From: Brucella daejeonensis
GTDB taxonomy: Bacteria > Pseudomonadota > Alphaproteobacteria > Rhizobiales > Rhizobiaceae
Assembly (NCBI RefSeq): GCF_014199265.1
Contig: NZ_JACIJG010000001.1
Location: forward strand, 186,001 to 250,000
Direction of reading: 5' to 3'
Length of the DNA stretch: 64,000 nucleotides
The stretch's first letter is position 1; every line of letters begins with the position of its first letter. Positions 1-8,610 of this stretch are shown piece by piece. The position numbers and the translations under genes are program-made. Under the pieces are notes generated by a model. That model made no database searches, was not told the origin of the DNA, and saw only the letters and a program-made list of their open reading frames with translations.

Positions 1-1
1 G

Positions 2-1033
2 CTGCACGTCACCGACATGGCATGGCGTCGCGTGAACCATCCGTCGGAAATCCTCTCCATCGGCCAGACGGTCAAGGTGCAGATCATCCGCATCAACCAG
101 GAAACCCATCGTATCTCGCTCGGCATGAAGCAGCTCGAGAGCGATCCGTGGGATGGCATCGGCGCGAAGTACCCGATCGGCAAAAAGATCGCCGGCACCG
201 TCACGAACATCACCGATTACGGTGCGTTCGTCGAAATCGAGCCGGGCATCGAAGGCCTCATCCACGTTTCCGAAATGTCGTGGACCAAGAAGAATGTCCA
301 TCCGGGCAAGATTCTTTCCACCACGCAGGAAGTCGAAGTCGTTGTGCTCGAAGTTGATCCGGTCAAGCGCCGTATCTCGCTCGGCCTCAAGCAGACCCTC
401 GACAATCCGTGGACGACGTTTGCCCAGAAGTATCCGCAGGGCACCGTTGTTGAAGGTGAAGTCAAGAACAAGACCGAATTCGGCCTGTTCATCGGCCTCG
501 ACGGCGACGTTGACGGCATGGTTCACCTCTCCGACCTCGACTGGAACCGTCCGGGCGAACAGGTCATCGAAGAGTACAACAAGGGTGAAGTCGTCAAGGC
601 TGTCGTTCTCGATGTCGATATCGACAAGGAACGCATCTCGCTCGGCATCAAGCAGCTTTCCGGCGACAAGGTTGGCGAAGCAGCCGCTTCCGGCGAACTG
701 CGCAAGAACGCCGTTGTCACCGTCGAAGTGACCGCGGTTACCGATGGCGGCCTGGAAGTTCGTCTGATCGATCACGACCTCGACAGCTTCATCCGTCGCT
801 CGGATCTGTCGCGCGATCGCGAAGAGCAGCGTCCGGAACGCTTCACGGTCGGTCAGAAGGTCGACGCCCGCGTCATCGCCTTCGACAAGAAGACCCGCAA
901 GCTTCAGGTCTCGATCAAGGCGCTCGAAATCGCCGAAGAAAAGGAAGCTGTTGCCCAGTACGGTTCGACCGACTCGGGCGCTTCGCTCGGCGACATCCTC
1001 GGCGCCGCTCTGAAGAAGCAGGAAAAGAACTAA
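2..1033 (+). CDS. rpsA: 30S ribosomal protein S1, 3' portion (5' end outside window)
   Basis: The reading frame is already open at base 2 and runs to TAA at 1031-1033, so this is the C-terminal part of ribosomal protein S1, which binds mRNA on the 30S subunit and helps initiation. The visible 343 residues hold the tail of one S1 (OB-fold) repeat and three further repeats, each with the family pattern of a GAFVEI/GLFIGL-type strand followed by IHVSEM, VHLSDL or similar and a closing RISLG(M/L/I)KQ. The end is the usual acidic/lysine-rich tail (LKKQEKN). A rho-independent terminator follows 27 bases later, so rpsA ends its transcript here. Identification is very secure; the start lies outside the window. 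Confidence 0.97.
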   Translation: MHVTDMAWRRVNHPSEILSIGQTVKVQIIRINQETHRISLGMKQLESDPWDGIGAKYPIGKKIAGTVTNITDYGAFVEIEPGIEGLIHVSEMSWTKKNVHPGKILSTTQEVEVVVLEVDPVKRRISLGLKQTLDNPWTTFAQKYPQGTVVEGEVKNKTEFGLFIGLDGDVDGMVHLSDLDWNRPGEQVIEEYNKGEVVKAVVLDVDIDKERISLGIKQLSGDKVGEAAASGELRKNAVVTVEVTAVTDGGLEVRLIDHDLDSFIRRSDLSRDREEQRPERFTVGQKVDARVIAFDKKTRKLQVSIKALEIAEEKEAVAQYGSTDSGASLGDILGAALKKQEKN

Positions 1034-1060
1034 TCTTTTCCGGTTTCGACCGAACATGGA

Positions 1061-1090
1061 AAAGCCCGCCATCCGGCGGGCTTTTTCTTT
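1061..1090 (+). terminator. rho-independent terminator after rpsA
   Basis: A perfect 10-bp stem (AAAGCCCGCC at 1061-1070, GGCGGGCTTT at 1075-1084) with a 4-base loop is followed by a T-rich tract. It lies just after the rpsA stop codon. Confidence 0.9.
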
Positions 1091-1132
1091 GATTGCAATT
1101 GTCCAGGGCTGAATGTTTCCCGCCACAGGCTC

Positions 1133-1648
1133 TCAGGTATCCGGCGGTGACTGCGTCTCTACCTTCTCCAGTATGTCCTCGCGCTGTTCCGGCGTCAGGT
1201 GATCGAGAAAAAGCACACCGTTCATATGATCGATCTCGTGCTGGAAGCAGGTAGCCAGAATGCCATCGGCGTCGAGCCTGCACTTTTCTCCCTCAATATC
1301 CGTATAGGCAATCGTGACCCGCGCGGGACGTGAGACGGACCCACGATAGGAAGCGCCGACCGACAGACAGCCCTCGTCGTAACTGCTTCTTTCCCCGGAG
1401 GCGGCGATGATTTCGGGATTGATGGCGATGATGGGCTTGCGCTCGCCATTGCGATATTCGACATCGACGGTGGTCATGCGCAGAAGCCGCCCGACCTGCA
1501 CGGCGGCAAGGCCCGCGCCGGACGCCTCATACATCGTTTCAAGCATATCGCGCGCAAGCTGGCGGATGCCGTCATCGATGGTTTCGACGGGCAGGGATAC
1601 TTTCCGCAGAAGCGGGTCGGGGATCATGGTAAGCGGCAACAGGGCCAT
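1133..1648 (-). CDS. def: peptide deformylase
   Basis: This 171-residue protein removes the formyl group from the initiator methionine of nascent proteins. All three deformylase motifs are present in order: GAGLAAVQ near residue 45, EGCLS near 93 with the metal-binding Cys, and QHEIDHMNG near 135 with the two metal-binding His and the catalytic Glu. The length is normal for the family. The context (next to rpsA, not next to fmt) suggests it is one of several deformylase paralogues, as often found in Hyphomicrobiales; that is inference. All catalytic residues look intact, so it should be active. The start is the first ATG and gives a full N-terminal domain. Confidence 0.92.
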   Translation of the reverse strand: MALLPLTMIPDPLLRKVSLPVETIDDGIRQLARDMLETMYEASGAGLAAVQVGRLLRMTTVDVEYRNGERKPIIAINPEIIAASGERSSYDEGCLSVGASYRGSVSRPARVTIAYTDIEGEKCRLDADGILATCFQHEIDHMNGVLFLDHLTPEQREDILEKVETQSPPDT

Positions 1649-1734
1649 GGCAACCTCTCATATTTTGGCTTGCCGCATCCCACCATGTTCTCAAACCCGC
1701 AACAATCGCAATTTTTTCGGGTTCGGTCGTGCCA

Positions 1735-2745
1735 TCAGGCAATGTTCAGCACATGGATAAGCCCGAGGCTGATGAGGCCGAGCGCCAGAAGCGAGAGAAT
1801 GGCCGTCAACGTCACACGGCCACCGGCGGCGGCCACCGAACGCACATCGACCCCAAGCCCCAGCGCCGCCATGGAAACGATGGTCAGGATGGTGGAGGCA
1901 TACTGGATGCCGGGCAGAAGCGCGTCGGGTATCAGATGCAGCGAATGCAGCGCCATCATGCCCAGGAAGCCGAGGATGAACCATGGCACGAGTTGGAAAA
2001 AGCCGGGCTTCACATTGGCGCTCCTGTTGCCGGCAAGCAGCGCAAGCGCAAGAATGACCGGCCCCAGCATCAGCACGCGCACCAGCTTGACCAATGTGCC
2101 AAGCTGCACGCTGATGGTGGCAACGGGCGCGGTTGCGGCCAAAACCTGCGGTACGGCATAGACGGTCAATCCCGCCAGAACGCCGTATTGCGTATGCGAC
2201 AGGCCCAGCAATGGCACCAGCAGCGGCAGGGTCAGCACCACGACCACGCCGAGGATCGCCGTAAATGCGATGGACGCGGCCACGTCCTCGCTTTCCGCGC
2301 CGATGACCGGCGCGGTGGCGGCAATCGCCGAATTGCCGCAGATGGAATTGCCGCAGGCGACCAGCGCCGCCATCCGGTGCGGCAGCTTCAACAGACGGCC
2401 GATCCCGTAGCTCAGCGTAATGGCCACGGCCACGACCCCGGCAATGCCGAAAATGAGGCCGGACCCCGCCGCCACGACCGCGCTGGCGCTGATCGAGGCA
2501 CCCAGAAGCACCACCGCGATTTCCAGAAGAAGCTTGGCCGAAAAGCCTATCCCCTTGTTGAACCGCACGCCCGGACGCAGGAAAGTCCGCACAGCCGTGC
2601 CGAGCAGGATGGCAATCACCAGCGCTTCGAGCCAGGCCCGTCCCGCATAATGTTCCTCTATTCGCTCAAGCCCCATCGCCGCCGCTGCGACGGCGGTGCT
2701 GAGTGCAAGTCCCGGGAGGGTGTTCTGGATTTTTGAGTATGTCAT
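1735..2745 (-). CDS. YeiH/UPF0324-family membrane protein, putative anion exporter
   Basis: This 336-residue integral membrane protein has about nine or ten hydrophobic segments. It carries the family signature GNSICGNSAIAATAPVIGA around residues 152-170, typical of the YeiH (conserved hypothetical 698) family, often labelled putative sulfate exporters. It is transcribed divergently from a LysR regulator 115 bases away, the same pairing as E. coli yeiH with yeiE, so the regulator probably controls it. The transported substrate is not established for the family as a whole. Family assignment is strong; function is tentative. Confidence 0.85.
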   Translation of the reverse strand: MTYSKIQNTLPGLALSTAVAAAAMGLERIEEHYAGRAWLEALVIAILLGTAVRTFLRPGVRFNKGIGFSAKLLLEIAVVLLGASISASAVVAAGSGLIFGIAGVVAVAITLSYGIGRLLKLPHRMAALVACGNSICGNSAIAATAPVIGAESEDVAASIAFTAILGVVVVLTLPLLVPLLGLSHTQYGVLAGLTVYAVPQVLAATAPVATISVQLGTLVKLVRVLMLGPVILALALLAGNRSANVKPGFFQLVPWFILGFLGMMALHSLHLIPDALLPGIQYASTILTIVSMAALGLGVDVRSVAAAGGRVTLTAILSLLALGLISLGLIHVLNIA

Positions 2746-2859
2746 TTTCGGAATTCTGGACTCTCAGGAAATATTTTCGTTTCAGATGCCCGAATCCGTC
2801 TGTTCAATCCATCTCATTATATGACATAAATCATTCGATACAATCGAACGATTGACGCC

Positions 2860-3741
2860 ATGACACTGGAACAACTCAGGATTTTCATCGAAGTAGCCGA
2901 ACGCGAGCATCTCACCCGCGCTTCCGAAGCGCTGCATCTCACCCCTTCGGCGGTGAGTTCGGCCATTCGCACGCTGGAAGAACGCTATGGCGCGACGCTT
3001 TTCAACCGCATCGGACGGCGAATCGAGCTGACCGGCGACGGACGCCTGTTTCTGGACGAGGCCCGGGCCGCGCTTGCCCGCGCCCGCGCCGCCGAGCGCA
3101 TGTTGTCGGAACTGGGCGGCGGCAAGCGCGGCATTCTCGCCATCCACGCCAGCCAGACCATTGCAAGCTACTGGCTGCCATCCTTTCTGGCGCGGTTCCA
3201 TGCCGCTTTTCCGATGATCGACGTGCAACTGACGCTGGGAAACACCGAAAGCGTGACCGAAGCGACGCAGGAGGGCGAGGCCGATATCGGTCTCGTGGAA
3301 GGCGCGGTACAGGCGGCATCCCTCTCCACAACCAGAGTGGCAAGCGATCAGCTCATTCTGGTGACGCGCCCGGATCATGCGTGGAGCGGCGCCAAAAGCC
3401 TTTCATGGGATCGGCTCTTTGAAGGCCAGTGGATCCTGCGCGAACAGGGATCGGGAACGCGCAGCGTTTTCGAGGATGCTATGCGGGTCTCAGGCTATGA
3501 TCCGGCGCGGCTCAAGGTAGCGCTGGAACTGCCTTCCAACGAGGCAATCTGTTCGGCAGTGCGTTCTGGCGACTATGTCACCGCCATATCGGAACTGGTG
3601 GCCGCGCCGCATCTTGCCGCCGGAACGCTTGTGAAGGCCGATTTCGCCCTGCCGCAACGCCAGTTTCTCATGCTGTTGCACAATGACCGCTATCGGACCA
3701 AGGCGCTGCAAGGCTTTGCCAATATGCTTCAGCGTATCTGA
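2860..3741 (+). CDS. LysR-family transcriptional regulator (YeiE-like)
   Basis: This 293-residue LysR regulator has an N-terminal winged helix-turn-helix at about residues 1-60 (MTLEQLRIFIEVAE..., LHLTPSAVSSAIRTLEERYG) and a periplasmic-binding-like effector domain over roughly residues 90-290. It is divergent from the YeiH-type exporter gene, and LysR proteins usually act from such shared intergenic regions (2746-2859). Its 3' end overlaps the convergent lytic transglycosylase gene by 13 bases. The YeiE-like label rests on the neighbour and general resemblance, not on a database comparison. Confidence 0.88.
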   Translation: MTLEQLRIFIEVAEREHLTRASEALHLTPSAVSSAIRTLEERYGATLFNRIGRRIELTGDGRLFLDEARAALARARAAERMLSELGGGKRGILAIHASQTIASYWLPSFLARFHAAFPMIDVQLTLGNTESVTEATQEGEADIGLVEGAVQAASLSTTRVASDQLILVTRPDHAWSGAKSLSWDRLFEGQWILREQGSGTRSVFEDAMRVSGYDPARLKVALELPSNEAICSAVRSGDYVTAISELVAAPHLAAGTLVKADFALPQRQFLMLLHNDRYRTKALQGFANMLQRI

Positions 3742-4976
3742 CGCAACAGATCGGGTTGCGGGAAACAGGTCGACGCCATGCCGTTTTTCGCCTGCCAGAT
3801 GCCGATGGAGCGGCGCGTCTTGAAGCCCGGCAATCCGTCCGGCTTGCCGACATCGTAGCCATACGCCTGCAAGCGCTTCTGCATCGCGCCGATATCGGAG
3901 CGATACATGGTGCCAACATTGCCCCATGACTGGCGAAAATCGCCAGCGCCATAAGCGATGCGATCGCCGACATGGCCGATAAACAGCGCATAAAGGTCGC
4001 TCATATTATAGTCTTTGAGCACGTAAAAATTGGGCGTCACGACGAAGGCCGGGCCATAGCGTCCGGCAGGCATGAGCAGAAAGCCCTCGCCTTTCATTTC
4101 ATTGGCCGGAAACGCCTTGCCGTTGGTGCGCGTGATGCCGAGCCTCGCCCATTCGGCCACAGGCTTGCCCTGATCCGGGCCTTCAAGCGAACAGGAGACG
4201 TTCTGCGGTACATTGACCTCGAAACCCCAGTCGCGTCCCTTTTGCCAGCCATGCAATTTCAGGTAATTGGCGATGGAGCCAAGCGTATCCGGCACGGAAT
4301 TCCAGATGTCGCGCCTGCCGTCGCCGTCGAAATCGACGGCGTGTTTCAGATAGGAACTCGGCATGAATTGCGGCTGGCCGAGCGCACCGGCCCATGAGCT
4401 TTTCATGGCGGTTTCATCGATATAGCCTTTTGCGGCGATTTCGAGCGCAGCAATCAGTTCGGCCCGGAACATGTCCTTGCGGGTCGCCATGAAGGCCTTG
4501 GTGCCAAGCACCTCAAAGGCATTATAGGGAATCTTGACCGTGCCGAAGCCGGATTCGCGGCCCCAGACAGCCAACAGAACTTGTCCCGGAACACCGTATT
4601 TCTGCTCGATACGCCTCAACAGCCCGGCATATTGCGCATAACGCGCCTGCCCGCCGCTGGTGACGGTGTTCATTGTCTTCGCGTTGAAATATTTGGATGG
4701 CGCACCGAATTCAGCCTGTTTCTGCTCTTTCGGCGTGGAGGGCTTTTCGCCGGGAATAACGAGAGCGGGCAGTTTCCAGTTGATCGACACACCCGCGAAA
4801 GCCTGATCGAAGACGGCACGAGACACACCGGCGGCTTTCGCTTCGGGCCAAAGATCGCCTTCCAGCCAGTTGCGATACTGGCTTTCAATCTGAGCCTTCG
4901 ATGGCGCAGCGGCAACAGGTGAAACAGCGAGAGCGGCAAGAAGTCCAAAAACGAATTTCCAACGCATTGCTGTCAT
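3729..4976 (-). CDS. lytic murein transglycosylase, MltB-like, with peptidoglycan-binding domain
   Basis: This 415-residue periplasmic enzyme cleaves peptidoglycan glycan strands to give 1,6-anhydromuramyl ends. A signal peptide occupies about residues 1-24 (hydrophobic FVFGLLAALAVSPVAAA). The catalytic domain shows the MltB-type motif WGRESGFG with catalytic Glu near residue 141, followed by PYNAFEVLGT and the QFMPSSY motif. The last ~60 residues look like a PG_binding_1 domain (MQKRLQAYGYDVG...DGLPGFKTR). The start at 4976 is chosen because a signal peptide follows and GGGGAGA lies seven bases upstream; a longer frame upstream has no such support. An ATG at 4967 is also possible. It lies 16 bases downstream of recR. 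Confidence 0.9.
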   Translation of the reverse strand: MTAMRWKFVFGLLAALAVSPVAAAPSKAQIESQYRNWLEGDLWPEAKAAGVSRAVFDQAFAGVSINWKLPALVIPGEKPSTPKEQKQAEFGAPSKYFNAKTMNTVTSGGQARYAQYAGLLRRIEQKYGVPGQVLLAVWGRESGFGTVKIPYNAFEVLGTKAFMATRKDMFRAELIAALEIAAKGYIDETAMKSSWAGALGQPQFMPSSYLKHAVDFDGDGRRDIWNSVPDTLGSIANYLKLHGWQKGRDWGFEVNVPQNVSCSLEGPDQGKPVAEWARLGITRTNGKAFPANEMKGEGFLLMPAGRYGPAFVVTPNFYVLKDYNMSDLYALFIGHVGDRIAYGAGDFRQSWGNVGTMYRSDIGAMQKRLQAYGYDVGKPDGLPGFKTRRSIGIWQAKNGMASTCFPQPDLLRQIR

Positions 4977-4992
4977 TCGCCTGTCTCCCCAA

Positions 4993-5598
4993 TTAGAGTG
5001 TGGTTCGCGCCCTGAGCGCTGCCGCCAGCGTGCCTTCGTCCAGATAATCGAGTTCGCCGCCCACCGGCACGCCATGCGCAAGCCGCGTGACGCGAATCTC
5101 GAAATTCGACAATTGATCGGTGATGTAATGCGCCGTCGTCTGGCCTTCGACGGTAGCGTTGACCGCAAGAATCACTTCCCTGATTTCGCCCGTCGCAACG
5201 CGCTCCACCAGCCCCTTGATGTTGAGATCGTCCGGGCCAATGCCATCGAGCGGCGACAGACGCCCGCCCAGAACATGGTAGCGCACATTCATCGTGCCCG
5301 CCCGCTCCAGCGCCCACAGGTCGGATACGTCCTCGACCACGATCAGGGTCGCGGGGTCGCGGCGCTCGTCGGTGCAGATGGTGCATGGGTCCGATGTATC
5401 GACATTGCCGCAGCACGAGCAGATGCGCACCTTTTCGGCAGCCTCCTGCATGGCGCCGCCGAGCGGCACCAGCAGCGCTTCCTTCTTCTTGATGAGATGC
5501 AGCGCCGCACGGCGCGCCGAACGCGGCCCCAACCCCGGCACACGGGCCAGAAGCTGGATCAGACGTTCGATTTCAGGACCGGCTATACGTTTGGACAT
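4993..5598 (-). CDS. recR: recombination mediator RecR
   Basis: RecR (201 residues) works with RecF and RecO to load RecA at gapped or stalled DNA. The sequence shows an N-terminal helix-hairpin-helix ([19 protein letters not shown]), a zinc motif with Cys 60, 63, 72 and 75, and a Toprim domain starting at [10 protein letters not shown]. The start [13 protein letters not shown] fits the family length; the frame stays open upstream only through a tandem repeat region and is not likely coding there. It is the third gene of dnaX-ybaB-recR, a conserved bacterial arrangement, with a repeat-bearing spacer of about 120 bases after ybaB. Confidence 0.95.
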   Translation of the reverse strand: MSKRIAGPEIERLIQLLARVPGLGPRSARRAALHLIKKKEALLVPLGGAMQEAAEKVRICSCCGNVDTSDPCTICTDERRDPATLIVVEDVSDLWALERAGTMNVRYHVLGGRLSPLDGIGPDDLNIKGLVERVATGEIREVILAVNATVEGQTTAHYITDQLSNFEIRVTRLAHGVPVGGELDYLDEGTLAAALRARTTL

Positions 5599-5611
5599 TT
5601 GCTTAAGGGAG

Positions 5612-5720
5612 TAAGGGAATAGGGGAATAAGGGAGTAGGGAGCGGGAAGCCGGGAATATGCGACTGGCGGCAAACAACCGACCACATACTCCCCTACTCC
5701 CTTATTCCCCTACTCACTTA
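5612..5720. repeat. octamer tandem repeat arranged as a large inverted repeat between ybaB and recR
   Basis: The left arm (5612-5640) is made of 8-base units of the type RGGGARTA repeated about four times. The right arm (5692-5720) is its reverse complement: 21 bases at 5620-5640 match 5692-5712 perfectly, and the arms extend to 29 bases with two mismatches. The spacer is 51 bases. The outer end of the right arm includes the ybaB stop codon (5718-5720). Confidence 0.85.
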
Positions 5721-6041
5721 AAACGGCAGTTTGAATCCTGGAGGGATCGGCAGACCTGCGGTCAGCGACTGCGTCTTTTCGGCCATGGCGGCTTCGAGCT
5801 TCGCCTTGGCGTCGTTATGTGCCGCGATGATGAGGTCTTCGAGGATTTCCACCTCTTCCTCCTTCATCAGCGACGGGTCGATCTTCAGCGCCGACAGGGT
5901 GCCCTTGCCGGAAAGCGTGATCGTCACCAGCCCGCCGCCCGAAGAGGCCGAAGCTTCCATATTGGCGATTTCATCCTGCATGGCCTTCATCTTGGCCTGC
6001 AATTCCTTCGCCTGTTTCATCATGCCCATCATGTCACGCAT
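5718..6041 (-). CDS. YbaB/EbfC nucleoid-associated protein
   Basis: This 107-residue protein belongs to the YbaB/EbfC family of small DNA-binding, nucleoid-associated proteins. The typical N-terminal coiled-coil helix ([21 protein letters not shown]), the central [13 protein letters not shown] beta strand and the C-terminal PGFKLPF end are all visible. It lies 24 bases after dnaX, as in most bacteria, and before recR. The start has GGAG eight bases upstream. Its stop codon lies in the end of the adjacent inverted repeat. Confidence 0.93.
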   Translation of the reverse strand: MRDMMGMMKQAKELQAKMKAMQDEIANMEASASSGGGLVTITLSGKGTLSALKIDPSLMKEEEVEILEDLIIAAHNDAKAKLEAAMAEKTQSLTAGLPIPPGFKLPF

Positions 6042-6065
6042 GGGATTACTCCATCATTCCGTAAA

Positions 6066-7874
6066 TCAGTCGTCTTCAGACGGTGCGCCCGGCGTTTCCG
6101 GCATGGCGTCGAGATCGATGTCCTCGTCGTCATTCTGTTCCGGCACGGCAATGCGCACATCGGTTATTTTCGCGCCGGGAAAGGCTGCGAGAATGGCCGC
6201 AACATCGGGATCGGCGCGCGCATCGGTCACCAGATTGTCGCGGCGCTCGTTTTCCGCCTCGGCGACGGTCTGGCCGGTCACGTCGCGCGCAACCGTTACC
6301 ACCCAGCGGATGCCGGTCCAGTTCAGGAGGTGTTGCGAAATGTCGCTCGGCAGCGATTTCGGCGCATCGTCGGTCAGGCCGATTTCCAGCCGTCCCGGCG
6401 CAACCGCCGCCAGACGCACGCAGTTCTTGACCAATATCTTGAACTGCATGTCGCGATGCTTGTCAGCCAGCGCAACAATGTCATGCAGGCTGTTGACCGG
6501 CACGGAAGGCTGCGGCGCAGCTTCAGCCGGCTTCGGTGCGGGGGCCTGAACCGGCGGCGTTTCAACAATGCGCATGGCCGTAGCCGGTCCGCCAGCAGAC
6601 GGAGAGGTCGAAGAAGCGCCAATCGCATCGGCGGCAAAACGCGCTTCCGGCGCGCTGCCGCCATTCGGCCGTCCCGAAGGCTGCGGGCGCGGCGACGGGG
6701 CGGAGGCGGTACCGTTTTCAAGTCCGCGCAGCGCTTCGTCCAGCGTCGGCAGGTCGCTCGCATGGGCAAGGCGAATCAGCAGCATTTCCGCCGCCTGCAC
6801 AGGCCGCGTCGCCGTATCCACTTCCGCAATGCCCTTGAGCAGCATTTGCCATGTGCGCGACAGCACGCGCACCGAAAGCTTCTGCGCGAAATCACGTCCG
6901 CGCACGCGCTCGTCTTCCGATAGCGTCATGTCTTCCGCCACATCCGGCGTAAAGCGCAGTCGCGTTACCAGATGGTTGAAATCAGCAAGATCGGTCAGCA
7001 CCACCGACGGATCGGCCCCAACATCATATTGGGCGCGAAATTCTCTCAAAGCGCCTGCCACATCACCACGCATCAGCATCTCGAACAGGTCGATGATGCG
7101 GGCGCGGTCGGCAAGCCCCAGCATGGAGCGCACGGCTTCCGCCGACACATGACCAGCGCCATGCGCAATGGCCTGATCGAAGATCGACAGCGAATCACGC
7201 GCCGATCCCTCACCAGCGCGTGCAATCATCGCCAGCGAGGCGTCATCCACATCGATCTGTTCGGCTTCCGCGATCCGGCGCAGATGCTGCGCCAGCGTAC
7301 CCGATTCGATGCGGCGCAGGTCGAAACGCTGGCAACGCGACAGAACCGTGATCGGAACCTTGCGGATTTCAGTGGTGGCGAAGATGAATTTTACATGCGG
7401 CGGCGGCTCTTCCAGCGTCTTCAAAAGGCCGTTGAAAGCCTGATTGGAGAGCATGTGCACTTCGTCGATGATATAGACCTTGTAACGCGCCGAAACCGGG
7501 CGATAACGCACCTGTTCGATGATCTCGCGAATATCGTCGATGCCGGTATGCGAGGCGGCGTCCATCTCGATCACATCGACATGACGGCCTTCCATGATCG
7601 CCTGGCAATGCTCGCCCGGCACGGTGAGGTCGATGGTCGGCTGGTCGATCGTATCGGTCTTGTAATTGAGCGCGCGCGCCAGAATGCGCGCCGTCGTGGT
7701 CTTGCCCACGCCGCGCACACCGGTCAGCATCCAGGCTTGCGCGATGCGACCCGTCTCGAACGCATTTTTCAGCGTGCGAACCATCGGCTCCTGGCCGATG
7801 AGATCATTGAAATTCTGCGGACGATATTTGCGGGCGAGAACGCGATAGGCGCCATCGGCGGATTTCGTGTCCAT
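6066..7874 (-). CDS. dnaX: DNA polymerase III subunit gamma/tau
   Basis: DnaX (602 residues) forms the clamp-loader core that loads the sliding clamp (dnaN product) and couples it to the replisome. The AAA+ module shows Walker A GVRGVGKTTT (residues 52-61), Walker B IIDEVH, and the sensor segment ATTEIRKVPITVLSRC. The C-terminal third (from about residue 380) is Ala/Pro-rich and then a tau-like domain. The zinc-binding cysteines that usually lie between Walker A and the DAASHTG motif are mostly gone; only one Cys (GEHC) remains. I saw no clear slippery frameshift signal for a gamma form. It heads dnaX-ybaB-recR; GGAAGGGCC lies just upstream of the ATG. Confidence 0.95.
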   Translation of the reverse strand: MDTKSADGAYRVLARKYRPQNFNDLIGQEPMVRTLKNAFETGRIAQAWMLTGVRGVGKTTTARILARALNYKTDTIDQPTIDLTVPGEHCQAIMEGRHVDVIEMDAASHTGIDDIREIIEQVRYRPVSARYKVYIIDEVHMLSNQAFNGLLKTLEEPPPHVKFIFATTEIRKVPITVLSRCQRFDLRRIESGTLAQHLRRIAEAEQIDVDDASLAMIARAGEGSARDSLSIFDQAIAHGAGHVSAEAVRSMLGLADRARIIDLFEMLMRGDVAGALREFRAQYDVGADPSVVLTDLADFNHLVTRLRFTPDVAEDMTLSEDERVRGRDFAQKLSVRVLSRTWQMLLKGIAEVDTATRPVQAAEMLLIRLAHASDLPTLDEALRGLENGTASAPSPRPQPSGRPNGGSAPEARFAADAIGASSTSPSAGGPATAMRIVETPPVQAPAPKPAEAAPQPSVPVNSLHDIVALADKHRDMQFKILVKNCVRLAAVAPGRLEIGLTDDAPKSLPSDISQHLLNWTGIRWVVTVARDVTGQTVAEAENERRDNLVTDARADPDVAAILAAFPGAKITDVRIAVPEQNDDEDIDLDAMPETPGAPSEDD

Positions 7875-7991
7875 AGCGGCCCTTCCGTTCTTCGTTCACG
7901 CTTTTTCTCTCATCGCCAGTTTGGACCGGACGTGACTGCCGCGTCAACACGAGACACATCCCATCAACAGCCGCTAACAATAGAGAAAAGG

Positions 7992-8090
7992 GTGGGAGGC
8001 TGGCACGGCGACCCGTGCCTTGCTCGTTAGGGCTGCTTCCTTCCGGACCTGACCCGGTTGGCGAGTGGCTCGTCCACCACCAACCTCCCG
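7992..8090 (-). ncRNA. ffs: signal recognition particle RNA, small bacterial (4.5S) type
   Basis: On the minus strand the sequence contains the nearly invariant SRP RNA apical domain GGTCAGGTCCGGAAGGAAGC. The flanks pair to close the long hairpin: GGGAGGTTGG at the 5' end (8089 downward) with CCAGCCTCCC at the 3' end (about 7994-8003). The size, close to 97 nt, fits the small SRP RNA, which binds Ffh to target membrane proteins. It lies 117 bases upstream of dnaX on the same strand. End positions are accurate to a few bases. Confidence 0.93.
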
Positions 8091-8181
8091 GTCTGCATAT
8101 CGTCAATTGTGAAGCAAAATGCAAGGAGGGCACCGAGCAAAAAGCAAGCGCTCAACGAAAAAAACTGATAAGAATCGGCAC

Positions 8182-8586
8182 ATGGAACGATTTGAACTCG
8201 ACAAACGGCTCGATGCCGATACGTTTTTCGTCGCCGAACTCGGCCTTTGCGAGTTGCGGCTGATGAACGATCGCCGCTGGCCCTGGCTGATCCTCGTACC
8301 GCGCAGACCCGGCCTCGCCGAAATTCACGATCTGACACCGCTCGACCAGACATTGCTGACCTTCGAGACGGGCATCGTGGCGCAGGCGCTCAAGACCGTA
8401 ACCGAGTGCGAGAAGATCAACACCGGCGCATTGGGCAACATCGTGCGGCAATTGCATCTGCATGTGATCGCCCGCAACGAAGGCGATGCGGGCTGGCCCG
8501 GTCCCGTCTGGGGTCACGGCACCCGCGAAGCCTATGACGAAAACGACGCCCACAAATTCATCGCCGACATTCGCGCGGCGCTTTAG
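8182..8586 (+). CDS. HIT-domain protein
   Basis: This 134-residue protein belongs to the histidine triad superfamily of nucleotide hydrolases and transferases. The motif QLHLHVIAR (about residues 92-100) matches HxHxHxx with the first His replaced by Gln, while the central nucleophilic His and the last His remain. The following GDAGWPGPVWG is typical of a proteobacterial HIT subgroup that shares this Gln. The start MERFELDKRL is preferred; the frame is open further upstream but the added residues are basic and unlike the family. nudC follows after 24 bases on the same strand, so the two nucleotide-cleaving genes may be co-transcribed. The substrate is unknown. Confidence 0.85.
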   Translation: MERFELDKRLDADTFFVAELGLCELRLMNDRRWPWLILVPRRPGLAEIHDLTPLDQTLLTFETGIVAQALKTVTECEKINTGALGNIVRQLHLHVIARNEGDAGWPGPVWGHGTREAYDENDAHKFIADIRAAL

Positions 8587-8610
8587 TCCCATAAATGATC
8601 CGAGATAATC

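Noticed and set aside
5612-5720. CRISPR-like array
   Set aside because: Units are 8 bases without spacers and no cas genes are present; it is a tandem repeat with an inverted copy.
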